Below are positions 22,240-34,474 of a stretch of 64,000 nucleotides of DNA, in pieces; positions within the stretch are counted from its first letter, which is position 1, and each line of letters begins with the position of its first letter. Source of the DNA: Microcebus murinus (Eukaryota; Chordata; Mammalia; Primates; Cheirogaleidae); the NCBI RefSeq assembly GCF_040939455.1, contig NC_134116.1, positions 75,099,900-75,163,899 on the forward strand, given 5' to 3'. The notes below the pieces were generated by a model. It had not been told where the DNA came from and did not search any database. It worked only from the letters and a program-made list of their open reading frames with translations. The translations under genes were made by a program, and so were the position numbers.

Positions 22240-24130
22240 GAAAGGAAGATAGATAGAACTATATGCTAATGGATTAAGAAACTTGGGTTAAATGTAGAAA
22301 AATGTTATAGAAATTAACTGGAACACCTAAAAGGGCCCAAAAAGCATAAAAAGAAAATCATTGAGAAAGTTGCCAGTTACTGACTTATAATAAGCTCCAG
22401 GCCAAAATGGTTTCATGAGTTAATTAGAAAGAACTACTATGCAAATTAACTAGCTCAACAGCACAGAAAAAAATAACACAATACTAGAAAATCTATTTAA
22501 ATAATTCACCCTATCAACAAGTCAAGGAGAAAGCATAGAAGCCTGTCAATTATTGGGTTAAACATACATTTGACAAAATTCAACATTTATTCCTGACTGA
22601 AAATAAAACCATAAAATCAGAATAGGCATAATTCTTTAAAATGAACAAAACATGTATTTCAGATCACATACCTTAATGGTTTCTGCTAAACCATTAAGAT
22701 TAACCAACACTAGATGCATTCCCAGCAAAGCCCAAAATGAGATAAAAGCATTTAATACCACTATGATTTGATATTATTAATATTTAAGAAGGATAGCTGA
22801 AACGAAAGACTAAGAGGAAAGTTTTAAATATTAGAAATGATAAAAATTGACCACTATTTACAGATGATATACTAACATACCTAGCAAGTCCAAATACATT
22901 ACTCTGAAAATATTGTAAACAACAAGCATTCAATTAAGTGACCAGTAAAAAATGTAAGTAATAATAGCTTAAGTGGTTTTAAAAGAATATAAAAGAGCCA
23001 GTTCAAATTATTTACCAATAAATAAAAAACTTACACATAAATCTGAAAATGTAAGAGACTAATAAAAAAGTGGAAACTCCTATTTTGTGGAGAGGTGACC
23101 TTGAAACAGTGATTTCCAAAGGCCATCTTGAAGACTAAATCTGTGAGAGCAGCAGGGTGTAGAGACAGAGGAAGAGGAGCCATTACGCGGATACCCCAGA
23201 GAGTTAATGCTATGCTATTACACAGTGAGAAACAGGCAAATCCACAAAATGGAGGGTGCAGAGGAGACCCCAGCAGGTGATACAGGCAGCATTATACATC
23301 CGTGAAAAAAAGCAGCTTTTCCTAAGTGTTTATATGACTGGCTGGCCATGCGGCTACAGATTAAGCTTGACACCATTTTCAGGTTTTCTACCAAAATAAA
23401 TTCCAGGTGAACCAAAGATTTATATTTTAAAGACTAGAGGAAAATACGGGTGGTCAAAAACCAATGCCAAAATCAAAACAAACAACTGAATAGTCCAAGA
23501 ATGGGGAAAATCCTTTCTCAGCAATATAAAAATAACTAAACAGAAATTAAAGCTGAAGGTGGATACATTTTATGACAAAAGGCAAAAAAATAACAAAACC
23601 TCTACTGTAAATAAAGTTAAAACCAAAAAAAATACCTGTGAGAAAAACATTTACAAAATATAAGGTGCACAAAGGTCTATTATCCCTAAAATAAACTTTC
23701 TTGTAAATTAATAGAAAAAAAGATGAACATCCCAATAGAGAAATAAGTGAGAGATGCACAAGTAAATAATAAAAGAAAAAATACAAGGGGCCAATAAATG
23801 TGAAAAGATAGTCAGGCTCATGATTAATCAAATTAATGCAAGTAAAACTACAAGATATAATTTTCTGCTTCTCCAATAGGTAAAGATACTAACATCTGAC
23901 AATAGTATTGGTGACAGTATATGGATGGTCACTATACTCATCCATGCTGGTTGGGGTATAGTGACCTTACCATAAGGGGATTTAGCCAAGCATATAAATT
24001 AGCATTTTGTTTAACCTATGATCTACTTAAGTCAATCTGTAAAGGGCAACAGGTCAGATACACAAGATCACTGTATTGTGCACAATTGCACACACATACA
24101 CAAATAAAACCGTTCACAAAAAAATCAAAA
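22240..24130 (+). mobile_element. Old L1 (L1M/HAL1-like) RT region to 3' part
   Basis: 'caggccaaaatggtttcatg' and 'tttgacaaaattcaacattt' correspond to the L1 reverse-transcriptase region. 'ctatttacagatgatatact' (22854-22873) encodes a decayed form of the catalytic F-x-D-D. The 23000-24130 stretch follows the later ORF2 order. Stops and frameshifts are everywhere; the open frames listed from it on either strand are not genes. Together with 20240-20505 and 21590-21925 it forms one element cut by MER1 and Alu. Confidence 0.65.
22672..22698. other. Perfect 11-bp hairpin, 5-nt loop, within the L1
   Basis: 'cttaatggttt' (22672-22682) and 'aaaccattaag' (22688-22698) are perfect reverse complements around 'ctgct'. 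They lie inside the decayed L1 RT region. Confidence 0.8.
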
Positions 24131-24779
24131 ACCAAAAATTAAACAGAGACTTTATTTTCCAGTCCAGCACATAAGGAACTTGGAAGTTATCACTTTCATC
24201 CACACAATAGGAAAAAAACCTAAACAAACTTGAAATCAACAACTTTTCTTAGATTCATCAGAAAACAGTGGTCACAGGGCAAATTGCTGCTCCCCAAATT
24301 GGAGACAGACAGGTGGATATAGAGAATCGCAACTTGTTGGAGCAGAAGACCATAAGCAGCAACCTCTGCAGGAACCAGTGCAGGGATAGGAAAAGCTAAA
24401 TTATATTAATAATTGATGAATTGCTAGAGGCTTCCTGGAGATACTTTTGAGAGTTAAAAACTCCAGGGGCACCTGGTCTTTGGAGGAACCCCACACTTTT
24501 GTGCATTTTACCTCCAGGAGCCCTACAAGGTTTTCACAGGGAAGATAAAAGAAAATCTTCTCATGTTTCTGAAAGGGGAGAGGGGAATAGTCATTCAAAA
24601 ATAAGCCCGGAGCATTTGATTCTTCTTAACAAGGCCTGACTGCAGGAGAAACTATTTCATGAGAGTCTAACCAACTATTGCTAAAAATATGAATGTTAAA
24701 GGTGTTTCTGGTAGGTCTCAGATGGAAATGAGGAATGTATTATTGGAAACTGGAGGAAAGGCTATTCTTGTTATGATGT
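24131..24779. other. Repeat-like sequence, unassigned
   Basis: A-rich start ('attttccagtccagcacata'), then 'ggagacagacaggtggatat', 'ggcttcctggagatactttt' and 'accccacacttttgtgcatt'. The texture is that of an old L1 5' region or LTR, but I cannot place it with confidence. Confidence 0.3.
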
Positions 24780-25739
24780 GGCAGAGAACTCGGCTTAAGT
24801 GTGTTCTACTGTCTTGGGGAAAGTAGAACTTGTAAGTGAGAAACTCAGATATTTAGCTGAGGAGTTTGCTAAGCAAAGTGTTGAAAGGGAGGCCTGGTTT
24901 CTCTTTGCTGTTTATAGTAAATTGTGAGAGGAGAGAGATGAATTGATGGAATTGTCAAGCATAAAGGAACCAGAACTTGAAGATTCGGAAAATTATCAGC
25001 CATATTGCAAAAAAAGAGACAGCATGCTCCAGAGAGAACACCAAAGGTGCGACCAGACCGCCAGCAATTGGAGAGATTGGGCATCAACCTGTAGATCCAT
25101 CTCAGCAGAAATACTGCCTGCATGGACTGAAGGGGACAGAGAAGGGATAACATGAAGAAGGCTGCAGGACTTCTGAGATTCTACAGGCAGGAAACTGGCA
25201 GACAGAGTTATTCACCTGTGAGCATGTATTGTCCTTCAAGAAGGAGAAGAATGACCCCAAAGGCAGTTCAGGGCCAGTTCCACCTTGGTTTCAGAGGGCA
25301 GGGCTGCTGTTCAAGGCTGTAGCGTGGTGCCACCATGGGCCCAGAAGACAGAGTGCTGAGCCAAAAATTATTATTCTCAAGCCTTAAAGTTTAATGACAT
25401 TTACCCTGCTATGTTTCAGACTTGCTTGGTATCTATGATCTTTCCTTCCAATTTCCCCCTTCCACAGTGAGAATGTCTATCTGACACCTGGCCCAACCAC
25501 TATATTTTTGGAGACAGATAACTTGTCCAGTTTCACAGGTTCATGATGGAGAGGAGTTCTGCCCCAGCATAAATCATACCTCAAGTCTCATTCACACCTG
25601 ATTTAGATGATATTTAAATGACAATTTGGGTTTAAGGTTGATGTCAAAATGGGTTAAAACATTTGGAGATGTTGAGATGGAGTGAATGTATTTTGTATGT
25701 GACAAGGGCATGGATTGAGGGACGGGGCAAAGGGAGAAC
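24780..25739 (+). mobile_element. MaLR (ERVL-type) internal region remnant
   Basis: The segment leads directly into an MLT1-type LTR in the same orientation. The MaLR internal order is visible: 'ttagctgaggagtttgctaa', 'aggcctggtttctctttgct', 'tatttttggagacagataac', 'gagtgaatgtattttgtatg' and 'gacaagggcatggattgagg'. It carries no envelope- or polymerase-like open frame and is not capable of expression as an element. The frames at 24869-25155 on both strands are short and broken. Confidence 0.65.
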
Positions 25740-26247
25740 TGTATGGATTTAATTGTGTCCCCTCTCAGATTCATATGTTGAAGTCCTAACCCCTAGTATC
25801 TCAAAATGTGACTATATACGGAAATATGGTTATTGCAGATGTTGCAGATTTAAATGACAATTTGGAAGATAAAACTTGGAAGACAATTTATTAATAAAAT
25901 CATACAGGAGTAGAGTGATCCCCTAATGCAATATCATTGGTGACCTTACAAAAAGGTGTAATCTGTACACAGACATCCACACAGGGAGAATGCCAAGTGA
26001 AGACAAAAGCAGAGGTAGGGGGATGTGTCTATAAAACAAAGAACAGCAAAAGTTGTCAACAAACTACCAGAAGCTAAGGAGACAGGCATGGAAAAGATTC
26101 TCTCTGAGAGCCCTTAGAAGGATCCAACCCTGCTGACGCCTTGATCTTAGACTTCAAGCCTCCAGAAGAATGAGACCATAAATTTCCGTTGTTTAAGTCT
26201 CCCAATTTGTGGTACTGTATTACAGCTGCCCTAGCAAACTCATACAA
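25740..26247 (+). mobile_element. MLT1-type MaLR LTR, 3' LTR
   Basis: 'attgtgtcccctctcagatt', 'catatgttgaagtcctaacc', 'gtgaccttacaaaaaggtgt', 'cttgatcttagacttcaagc', 'ctccagaagaatgagaccat' and 'gtggtactgtattacagctg' followed by 'ctagcaaactcatacaa' are the MLT1 LTR from start to end. It is preceded by internal sequence, and the matching 5' LTR is not seen. Confidence 0.85.
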
Positions 26248-28796
26248 TGATCAAATGGGATTTATCCAAAGTATATAAGACTGGCCAAACATCCAAAAAT
26301 CAATTCATGTAATCTATCACACCAATAGGCAAAAGAAGAAAAATCATAAGGTATACCAATACATGTAGAAAAAGCACTTGACAAAATCCAACACCCATTC
26401 ATTATTAAAAAAATAAAACTCTCAGCAAACTAAAAATAGAGGAGAACTTCCTCAAGTTGTATAGAACATTTACAGAATCCTGCAGTTAACATGATACTTA
26501 GTGGTGAGAAAGTAGATGCTTTCCTGGGAAGATCAGGAACAAGGCAAAAATGTCCACTCTCACTACTTTCATTCAACATTGCACTGGAAGTACTAGCTAA
26601 TGCAATAAAACAGGAAAAAGAAATAAAAGGCATACAGATTGGGAAGCAAGAAATAAAATGATCTTTGTTCACAGATGACAATGTAGAAAATCCCAAAGAA
26701 CTGGCAAAAGAACTCCTGAAACAAAGGCAATCATGGCAAAGTTGGAGGATACAATGTTAATAAACAAAAGTCAACAGCTTTCTTATATACCACCAATGAG
26801 CAATTGGAATGTGAAATTAAAAATACAGTATCATTTATATTAGCACCCCCAAAATAAAATACTTAGGTATAAATTGAACAAAATATTTATGAGATCCATA
26901 TGAAGAAAACTATAAACTCTGATGAAAGAAATCAAAGAAGTTATGAATAAATGGAGACATAATTCACAAACACGAATTAGTAGAAGAACTCAATATTGTC
27001 AAATTTTCAGTTCTTCTTAACTTGATCTATAGATTTAATGAAATCCCAATCAAAATCCCAGCAAGCTATTTTGTGGATATTGACAAACTGATTCTATAGT
27101 TTAAGTGGAAAGGCAAAATATTCAGAACAGTCAGCACAATACTGGAGAAGAAGGAAGTCAGTGGACCGCCACTATCTGACTTCAAAACTTATTACAAAGC
27201 TGCAGTAACCAAGACAGTGTGGTACAGGAGGAAAGATAAACAAATAGTTCAATGGAACAGAATAAAGACCACAGAAATAGGCCCCCACAAATGTAGTCAA
27301 CTTATCTTTGACAGAAGAGTAAAGGCAATTCATTGGACAAAGGATAGTCTTTTCATCAAATGGTGCTGGATCAATGGGCCATCCATATGCAAAAAAAAAA
27401 AAAAATGAATCTATAGACCTTACACCTCCACAAAAAAAAAACTAAAAATGGTTCATACACCTAAAGGTAAAGCACAAAACTATACAACTCCCAGAAGATA
27501 ATATAGGAGAAAGACAACATCTAGGTGACCTTGGGTTTGATGACAATGATTATTTTAGATAGAACACCAAAAACACACTCTATGAAAGAAAAAAATGATA
27601 TCTTGACCTTCATTAAAATTAAAACCTTCTGTTCTGTGAAAGTCAATGTTTGTAGAATGAAACAAGCTACAGTGTGGGAGAAAATATTTGCAAAACACAT
27701 CTCATAAAGTACTAGTATCCAAAATATGCCAAAAAAAAAAAACTCCTTAAAACTGAACAGTAAGAAAACATACAACTCAATTAAAAATGGGCAAAAGATC
27801 TGAACAGACATTTCACCAAAGGCAAAACATAGATGTCAAATAAGCATATAAAAAGTTGTTCAACATCATAGGTCATCAGTGAAATGCAAATTAAAATAAC
27901 AATGAGATAGCACTATACACCCATTATCATAGTGAAAATTCAAAACACTGACAACACCAAATCCTAGTAAGGATGTGGAGCAACAGGAACTCTCATTCGT
28001 TGCTGGTGGGAATGCAAAATGGGACAGCTTCTACGGAAGACAATTTGGCAGGTTCTTACAAAACTGAGCATACAATTCAGCAATTGTATTGCTTGGTATT
28101 TGCCCAAATGAGTTGAAAACAGGCCCACACAAAAACTGCGCACAAATGTTACAGCAGCTTTATTCATAATTTTCCAAACTTGGACACAACTAAGATGTCC
28201 TTCACTAGGTGAATGGATAAACAAACTGTGGTCCATCCATACCATGAGATATTATTCAGCAATAAAAATAAATGAGTTATCAAGCCACGAAAAGCCATTA
28301 AGTTACCTTAAAGGCAGATTGCTAAGTGAAAGAAGTCAATCTGAAAAGGCCACATATTGTATGATTCCAACTATATATATAACCTACTAAAAAAGGCAAA
28401 ACTATGGAGACAGTAAAAATATCAGTGGTTGACAGGTGTTCAGGTGGGAGGCAGGAAGGGAAGGATGGACAGGTGGAGCACAGAGGTATTTTAGGGGAGG
28501 GAAACCATCTTGTATGAGACTGTAATAGTGGAATACATGTCATTATATATATTTGTCAAATCCATAGAATGTACAACAAAAAGAATGAACCCTATGTAAA
28601 CTATCAATTTTAGTTAACAATAATCTATCAATATTGCCTCATCAATTACAACAAATGTACCACCTATTGCAAGATGTTTTACCCTATTATGAACAGGGCA
28701 AACTGGGGCAGAGTGAAGGAGTATATAAGAACTCTGTACTTTTATTCATTTTTCCGTAAACCTAAATCTGTTTCAAAAAATAAAATATATTGATTT
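26248..28796 (+). mobile_element. L1 LINE, RT region to 3' end (L1MB/MC-like), broken
   Basis: It starts at 'caaatgggatttatccaaag' in the RT region. The catalytic block reads F-T-D-D at 26668-26679, preceded by an in-frame stop (26659-26661). It continues through 'gtggtacaggaggaaagata', 'tggtgctggatcaatgggcc', 'gtggagcaacaggaactctc' and 'tattcagcaataaaaataaa'. The 3' UTR ends with 'gtaaacctaaatctgtttca' and an A-rich tail. About 2.5 kb of a 6-kb element, 5'-truncated next to the MLT1 LTR. No frame is intact. Confidence 0.9.
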
Positions 28797-28829
28797 TTAA
28801 AATAGCAAAAAAGTTAAATAAAATAAAAA

Positions 28830-28970
28830 TTAAATGATCCTGGCAACAATCTAAATGTTTTTCAGTGGAAGATTGTTTTACCTAAATAATGATGGAATCA
28901 ATTGAACACTATGTAGTCACTAAAGAGAGTGATGCATTAGTAAAGAATCACCCACTGGACAGATCATGTT
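28830..28970 (+). mobile_element. L1 fragment
   Basis: 'tgatcctggcaacaatctaa' and 'atgtttttcagtggaagatt' followed by 'gaacactatgtagtcactaa' match the 'atgatcctggcaacaacttaaatgtcc...actatgcagccatt' segment near an old L1 3' end. Confidence 0.6.
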
Positions 28971-31900
28971 ATGCTACAGAACTGCTCATACGATAAAGTC
29001 AACCCCCTACAAAATTGTCCCCTAGGCTGTGTGCATTTATTAATATACAGCCATGTCTGGAAGAGCTGTCAGTGCAATCTTCAGGCAGCGGTGAGAGACA
29101 GCATGCCTGTGGGTGCCCTACAGACGCCTGCCGGCCCCAACACCCTGCCTACACATAGCAGGTGCTCAATAGATGCTTTTAAAGTGAAAAACTGAAATCA
29201 ACTCTTTTGTATAGTTTCCTACATTATTTAGCTTTTTAAAAAATATAAAAGCATATTATCGTCATAGTGGAAGGGGGACTGGAAGCTATTTTCACTCCGG
29301 AAAAGTCAATCTACGTACTGCAGGGCAAGAATCATGATCGGCTCCTGACACTGCTTGAAATTCATTGAATAACTGCTCACTTCCCCATTTTTTTTTCTGA
29401 CGAGTATTGGCCCAGTCCTACATAGCTTTTCTTTTGAAAAGCGCCTATGAAAATAATTGCCTATTACTTCTTCCCCATGTGAGGTAAGGCGGTGGCAATA
29501 TTGCATTTCAGCCCTTCAAACGTCCTTTCCAGATGAGAATAACCTCCTGAAATGGGAATGACTAAACTGCCTCTTTTTATTTTTCTTCCAAAAGCATTCA
29601 AAAGAGCTGCTTTCCTTCTTCTCCTGCCAATCTCCAGGTGACATGGTAGATTTACCTCTCCCTTTCCAAATGATGGCAGAAATGTTACCCTGGAAATAAC
29701 TTCTTAGGATCAAAAAGCTGAGACTGGATCGCCACCAATACCAAACGTCTGTGGGCGGGTGAACATACAAAGTCATGGTCCTCCCAGCACAAGGCTCTGA
29801 ACTGTACTTGTCATCCGCGTCTCCAGCATACTGTAGTCAACCAGCAGTATTAATAAAATTATTTAGCTTTGTGCCTCAGATTATCAAAAGAGAAATCTAA
29901 AATGACATCAACATTGACTATAATTTTACCTGTTTTACTTCTGAGTAGGTTTACACTGGGCACTCTTCCCGACTTGGTCCCAAGACGCCTGTGGGGTCAG
30001 CATTCTGGTCCCCACCGGCGGGATCCCATGTCCATCCCCCTTACTGGTAGCCTGAGCAGAGTCCACTTCTTAGTCACCTACACCCACCCCTGCCAGGCTC
30101 AGGGTGTTTCCACATCACCCAAATCTCTTTTTTTTTTTAATGCAAAAATCAAACCCCTCACTAAATGGCATTAGGCAACCACTGAACCACATCATAATTG
30201 GAAGAATAAAGTGGAAAGAAGGTTAAACCTTGTTAACCTAATTTTTTAAAAGGCAACAGCAGGCTAACACATGATTGAACACACATTTCACATGGTATGA
30301 TATTTTATTAGCTCTGCCCTGAAACTACCTCAGCGTAATCTTCATGTCCAGGCCCAGTGCCTTCATTTTCCCTCTGGGCAGGAGACTCTAAACTTTTAGG
30401 AATATCCACAGTCAAATCCCTTCTAATTCAGTTGGGGAAAAAAGTACAGTTCTAAATTCAAACGGTTTAATGCGTGTGAAGAATGCTTTCACTCTCGCAA
30501 AGTTTAATACAGACCTCTCCCCTGGAGTAGTGAATGCTCCATGTTATGAAAACAGAATTTTCTACCTACCTGAATGACAGCAGAAAGCAAAGAGCAATTA
30601 ATTCTGAATCATAGGTAATGTGAGAAAACCCAGAAGTACTAACTCCTCCTGTACTCCACATAGTCAAATCTATGGAGGTAAAAATGAGCAATAGGTAGAC
30701 ACAACCGCTCAGTTAATTCAGGTGAGAAATACGCTACTGACAGCCAACTAGCCACCATTGCTTTGGCTCATTCTGCTTTGGCTATCAACTGTGCAGGTCA
30801 AAAGCATTTTCTACTACACAGATTAGAAACCTGTAGCGTCCTGAACTGAGAGTAGGGAGTCTGGGCTGTGGTCTTAGTCTTTCCCCTAAGTGGCTGTTTA
30901 ATTTTTGTTTATTCTAAAGTTCCTTCCAGCTTTAACATTCTTAGAGTTTATTATCACATAAAACTGAGGTTCCAAACGGACACCTGCAAGCTCAATCAGC
31001 CCAATAGATATAGTCTGTTTGGCCCACACATTGTTTCCAGAAATCGAGAAATTAATTAACAACAAAGTTGGGGGAAATCTGAATTATTTCTGGCTTTTAT
31101 TTTTTTTTAAACTAGATCTGGAAATACTAAATGACACCTGGTTGGAGTTGGGTAGAAGCTTGCACCTTTATACGTGGCAGGTACTCTCCATGTCTACACA
31201 AACTCTTAGGGCAAATGTCAGTAGCCATTAGTTGTCAACCTGGGCTTTTGTTTCTCTTACACTTGAAAGAGAGGAAAGTGAAAAATTCCTTGTAGCCATA
31301 TGAGAATCAAGAAAATGAAAGACAGATTCAACAAGCTGAATGTGCCATAAAAAATGTGAGAAAGTAATTTTCTTCACTTCCATATAAAAATATGCTGGGT
31401 GTTTAATATGCAAATAAGCATATCAGCACTGAAAGAATACACCATGAGATGCCATTTTGAAATAAACTACAATAAATGCTGGTATAAGGAAAGATTTGTG
31501 ATGCAAACTGAATAACATGAGAAAGAGAACTACAACTTCAATAAGATTTGCTTCTGAATATGAACAAAATTGCTGCTGCAACTGTGAAATAATGAATTAA
31601 GTGAAAAAACGCTGAGCATTAAACCTTTTAGGGATGGGGAGTTTATAAAAGTGTTTATTGAATATATCTGTAATTATGCATCCTAAACACACAGAAATAA
31701 TCTTTCGTAAATATAAGAGTAACTTGAAACACTGTTGTTCAGGGTATTGAAGAATCAGTAGAAAATTTACAGGACAAATAGTATGAAAAGATAAATCATT
31801 TGCGACATTTTTTTATTGCAGATGATGAGAGCATTGCAGGCTATATTTATCTGTGATGTGAAGAGAAATTTGATGTGACTGAAGAACTGTTGGACATGGT

Positions 31901-32340
31901 GCCCATGAAATAGACAGAGGCAGGAAATTATTTATTGTTGTATGTTGGAAAAAGTTTTTAAAAGCATATTTTAGAAGCTTAGCATAATAAGAACATCTAA
32001 ACATCCAAACATACTCTTGTGGATGGTAATTTCACACATTATAAAATATGATATGTTTATGTTATGTTACATACCATTCAATAACAACATTTTTTGGAGA
32101 TCATTCATGTCAGTTCATTGACTCATTCACCAGGAAAAGCTTTGTACTAAAAAGCTAAAAAGAGATATATCAAAATGACGAGTGAAATACACTCCTACAG
32201 TTTGAACCACAGCAATTCAATGCTTGGCTAGATGGACCAGATGTATAATGTGGTATTTAGCTATACTATATAAAATTGGACTGAGGTACTAAAGATATTT
32301 CTTTCAAAGCAATGAATGGAACCAATTTTTCCCTCCTCGT
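28971..32340. other. Unique AT-rich sequence, no gene seen
   Basis: Largely single-copy-looking. A short L2/MIR-type tail lies around 29130-29180 ('acatagcaggtgctcaatag'). The octamer 'atgcaaat' occurs at 31408-31415. Open frames (29516-29776 -, 29869-30174 +, and others) have no recognised domain. No CpG island and no RNA gene are seen. Confidence 0.4.
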
Positions 32341-32358
32341 GCAGGCAAAATCTTGACG

Positions 32359-32457
32359 GAGAAAAACTGGATCAAAGACTTTATGTTCTTGGGTGATGTT
32401 GCAACCCAACTAAATGTTCTTCTGTGTAGATATTCACAAGGGGAACACCAATACAGG
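32359..32457 (+). pseudogene. Possible hAT (Charlie/ZBED-like) transposase relic
   Basis: Within a 75-codon frame (32353-32580) the translated stretch EKNWIKDFMFLGDVATQLNV, followed by a degraded 'L-x-x-x-QG-x-x-Q', resembles the 'W-L-x-D-L-x-F-L-x-D-I/V-T-x-H-L-N-x-L-N-x-x-L-Q-G-x-x-Q' block of hAT transposases and their domesticated relatives (GTF2IRD2, FAM200, ZBED types). Only this block is visible. No BED zinc finger, catalytic D/E or dimerisation tail is found nearby, so it is a fossil. The match is by eye, and a protein-profile search would settle it. Confidence 0.4.
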
Positions 32458-32649
32458 AACTCACCGGTAAGGTTACCTGGCATAAATAATTCAGCTCAGT
32501 TTTCTATACTGAAATCACTCTCCAGAAACGAAAATGAAGGCCTGAACCCTAGTCCCAATGTGGTGGAGTTGAAATTTTAATTTTCCTAAAATGTTATCTG
32601 ATTTCACCACATTTGTGAAAATAAAGTAATAATGTTTAATTGGTTATAA

Positions 32650-32940
32650 TTATCATGTGTGTTCAGCCTGCTTCTGACTATGAGGAAGTTGCTGGTATCC
32701 GATCAAATCGTTCACTGAAACAACAGCAAAATCCACATGGCAGCTTGAAAGCATCGGAGAGCAGAGTAGCCAGGGTCTGAGCAGCCAACACGCCAGCATG
32801 AAGCGCAACACTTGGGATGGGGGCCAGACCTTCCCTGATGATTCTTCTCCTGGGGTCCTCCTTTGCTGACGTGCAGCACAGGGCATTGAGGCAGAGAAGA
32901 TAGCAGCAGCCTAGAGCTGCCAGCAGTCTCACAAACTACT
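32650..32940. other. GC-richer block with open frames, unexplained
   Basis: About 290 bp markedly richer in GC and CpG than the flanks. On + an acceptor-like 'tgtgtgttcag|cct' (AG at 32665-32666) is followed by 37 open codons and a tga at 32778-32780. On - an 84-codon frame (32678-32932) begins with a hydrophobic, Cys-rich stretch. The two cannot both be meaningful. It could be a retrocopy fragment or a lost exon; I recognise neither protein. Confidence 0.3.
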
Positions 32941-34205
32941 GTTTTCAGTTTTTCTCTCTTGGTTTTTAGTTATTTGGTCCTTGCTCTTGGAATAGCTGGT
33001 AAGTTTTTAAATCGAATGCTATATAATGTGTATAAAACATTTTAGAGCTTCTTGACGACGTCATCTTTATTCAGAAAGGATCTAAATTTTATCTGGCTAC
33101 CAGTAAAAGTATAATGAAATCACTGGCCAGATTTAAATTTAATGCAAATAAGGAAGAAATGTACACGGATAAAAATGATGCACCTCTGGGGATAGTGAGT
33201 TTCCTCTAGTGACAGGAAATGTTCAGAAATATTGGCCACGTGCTTTGTGGAAGTGTTTCAGAAAACATTTTCGTATTTGAAGTATGGCCGGATTATATAC
33301 TTTTAAGATTTCCTTCCAAAACTGAGATTCTGTGAGTTTATTTTTAAGATAAATAAATTAGTATGTTAAGTTGAGACAGAGTCCAACCCAAACAGCAAAA
33401 TTCAGCTATAGAATTTATACTTCTAAAGCAACATGAACCAGATCATAGGCCCATGTAAATCTCTGTGGTTATCAATAATATGGCTGTTTTGGAAAGTTTC
33501 ATCAAACATAAATGGAAAAAGAACCTGCATTTAATATAGTATGTATTAAAAGAATTCATAATCCTGAACCATGAGACAGTGAATGAAGAAGACAGGCTGT
33601 TCTAAGCAAAGGCCAAAAAAAAAAAAAAAAGAAAAAAAGAAAAAAGAAAATGAAGGAGAATGTTGGGAATGAATTATTTTACAACAAAAAAGATAGTTTA
33701 GATACAGAATTTACATGAAATCTAGAGGCCAACATAAGATAAAAGCCAGTGACCGAAGGTGGAAACAACCGGGAATTACTGCCAAAAGCTCAAGGCCAAA
33801 TCAGGTGATGCACAAAAGACAGAGCAGTAGGCAGAATTCAAGCCCAGCGCCAAGGTATCGAAGTCTAGGTAACCTTTAAAATGATCACAGCCCACCTCAA
33901 TCAAGAAGCCCATTCATGCTCATCTCATGGCAGAACCAACAGAACCTCCCCAGAATGCAGGTGTGCTAGCAGCTGGAGGCAGTGCCTTGGCTTATACCTG
34001 ATAGATCCTTGCACTAAAGATGTGGTCTTGTCTATGTATAGCTGCTCCCAGGGCCATGTTGTCATGGGGAAGGGAGAATGCAAAACCACTTAGCATGAAC
34101 TCGTGCCTTCCAAATTTACAAGAAAGAAGACAATTTGTTTACCTAAAATTTGTATGTATATATCACACATACATATCCAATTTCACATGATTATGCAATC
34201 TGATG
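32941..34205. other. Unique sequence, no gene seen
   Basis: AT-rich with the A-rich simple repeat at 33616-33652. The 33881-34093 frame (70 codons) is unrecognised. Confidence 0.4.
33616..33652. repeat. A-rich simple repeat
   Basis: A run of A followed by (A)nG units. It could be a retroposon tail, but no element is recognised upstream. Confidence 0.8.
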
Positions 34206-34282
34206 TTCTCTTCTCCCCTCTCCTCTTCTCCCCCTCCTCTCTTCCCTCCTTTCCGCTTCCCTCATCCCCTATTGTCCCGCAC
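34206..34282. repeat. Polypyrimidine tract
   Basis: Strand-asymmetric CT-rich sequence ('cttctcccctctcctcttct' and onward) about 75 bp long. Potential triplex-type DNA, function unknown. It explains the Ser/Pro-rich frames read through it. Confidence 0.8.
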
Positions 34283-34340
34283 CCCTTCTACGTCAGGTAA
34301 CCTGGTGAGCTACTTAGCTCCTCATGCTAACATTAGTTAC

Positions 34341-34343
<3 letters not shown>

Positions 34344-34398
<55 letters not shown>

Positions 34399-34409
34399 CA
34401 CACACACAG
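34344..34409. repeat. (CA)n-(TA)n-(CA)n compound microsatellite
   Basis: About 19 CA units, then about 8 TA units, then a short CA run. A length-polymorphic site is likely. The frame 34203-34415 reads Thr-His and Tyr-Ile repeats from it and is not a gene. Confidence 0.95.
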
Positions 34410-34474
34410 ACATAGGGTTATTCTGTCATTTGTTTCTTAAATTCACTCCTAAATATGCTTTCTTTCATTTTTCT

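Noticed and set aside
24780..26247. A possible intact endogenous retrovirus
   Set aside because: Only a MaLR internal remnant and one LTR are visible, with no long frame for any retroviral protein.
26430..27811. Frames on both strands inside the 26.2-28.8 kb L1
   Set aside because: Antisense or broken pieces of L1 ORF2; an in-frame stop precedes the catalytic box.
34203..34415. Ser/Pro-rich and Thr-His/Tyr-Ile-rich frame
   Set aside because: Reads through the polypyrimidine tract and CA/TA microsatellite.
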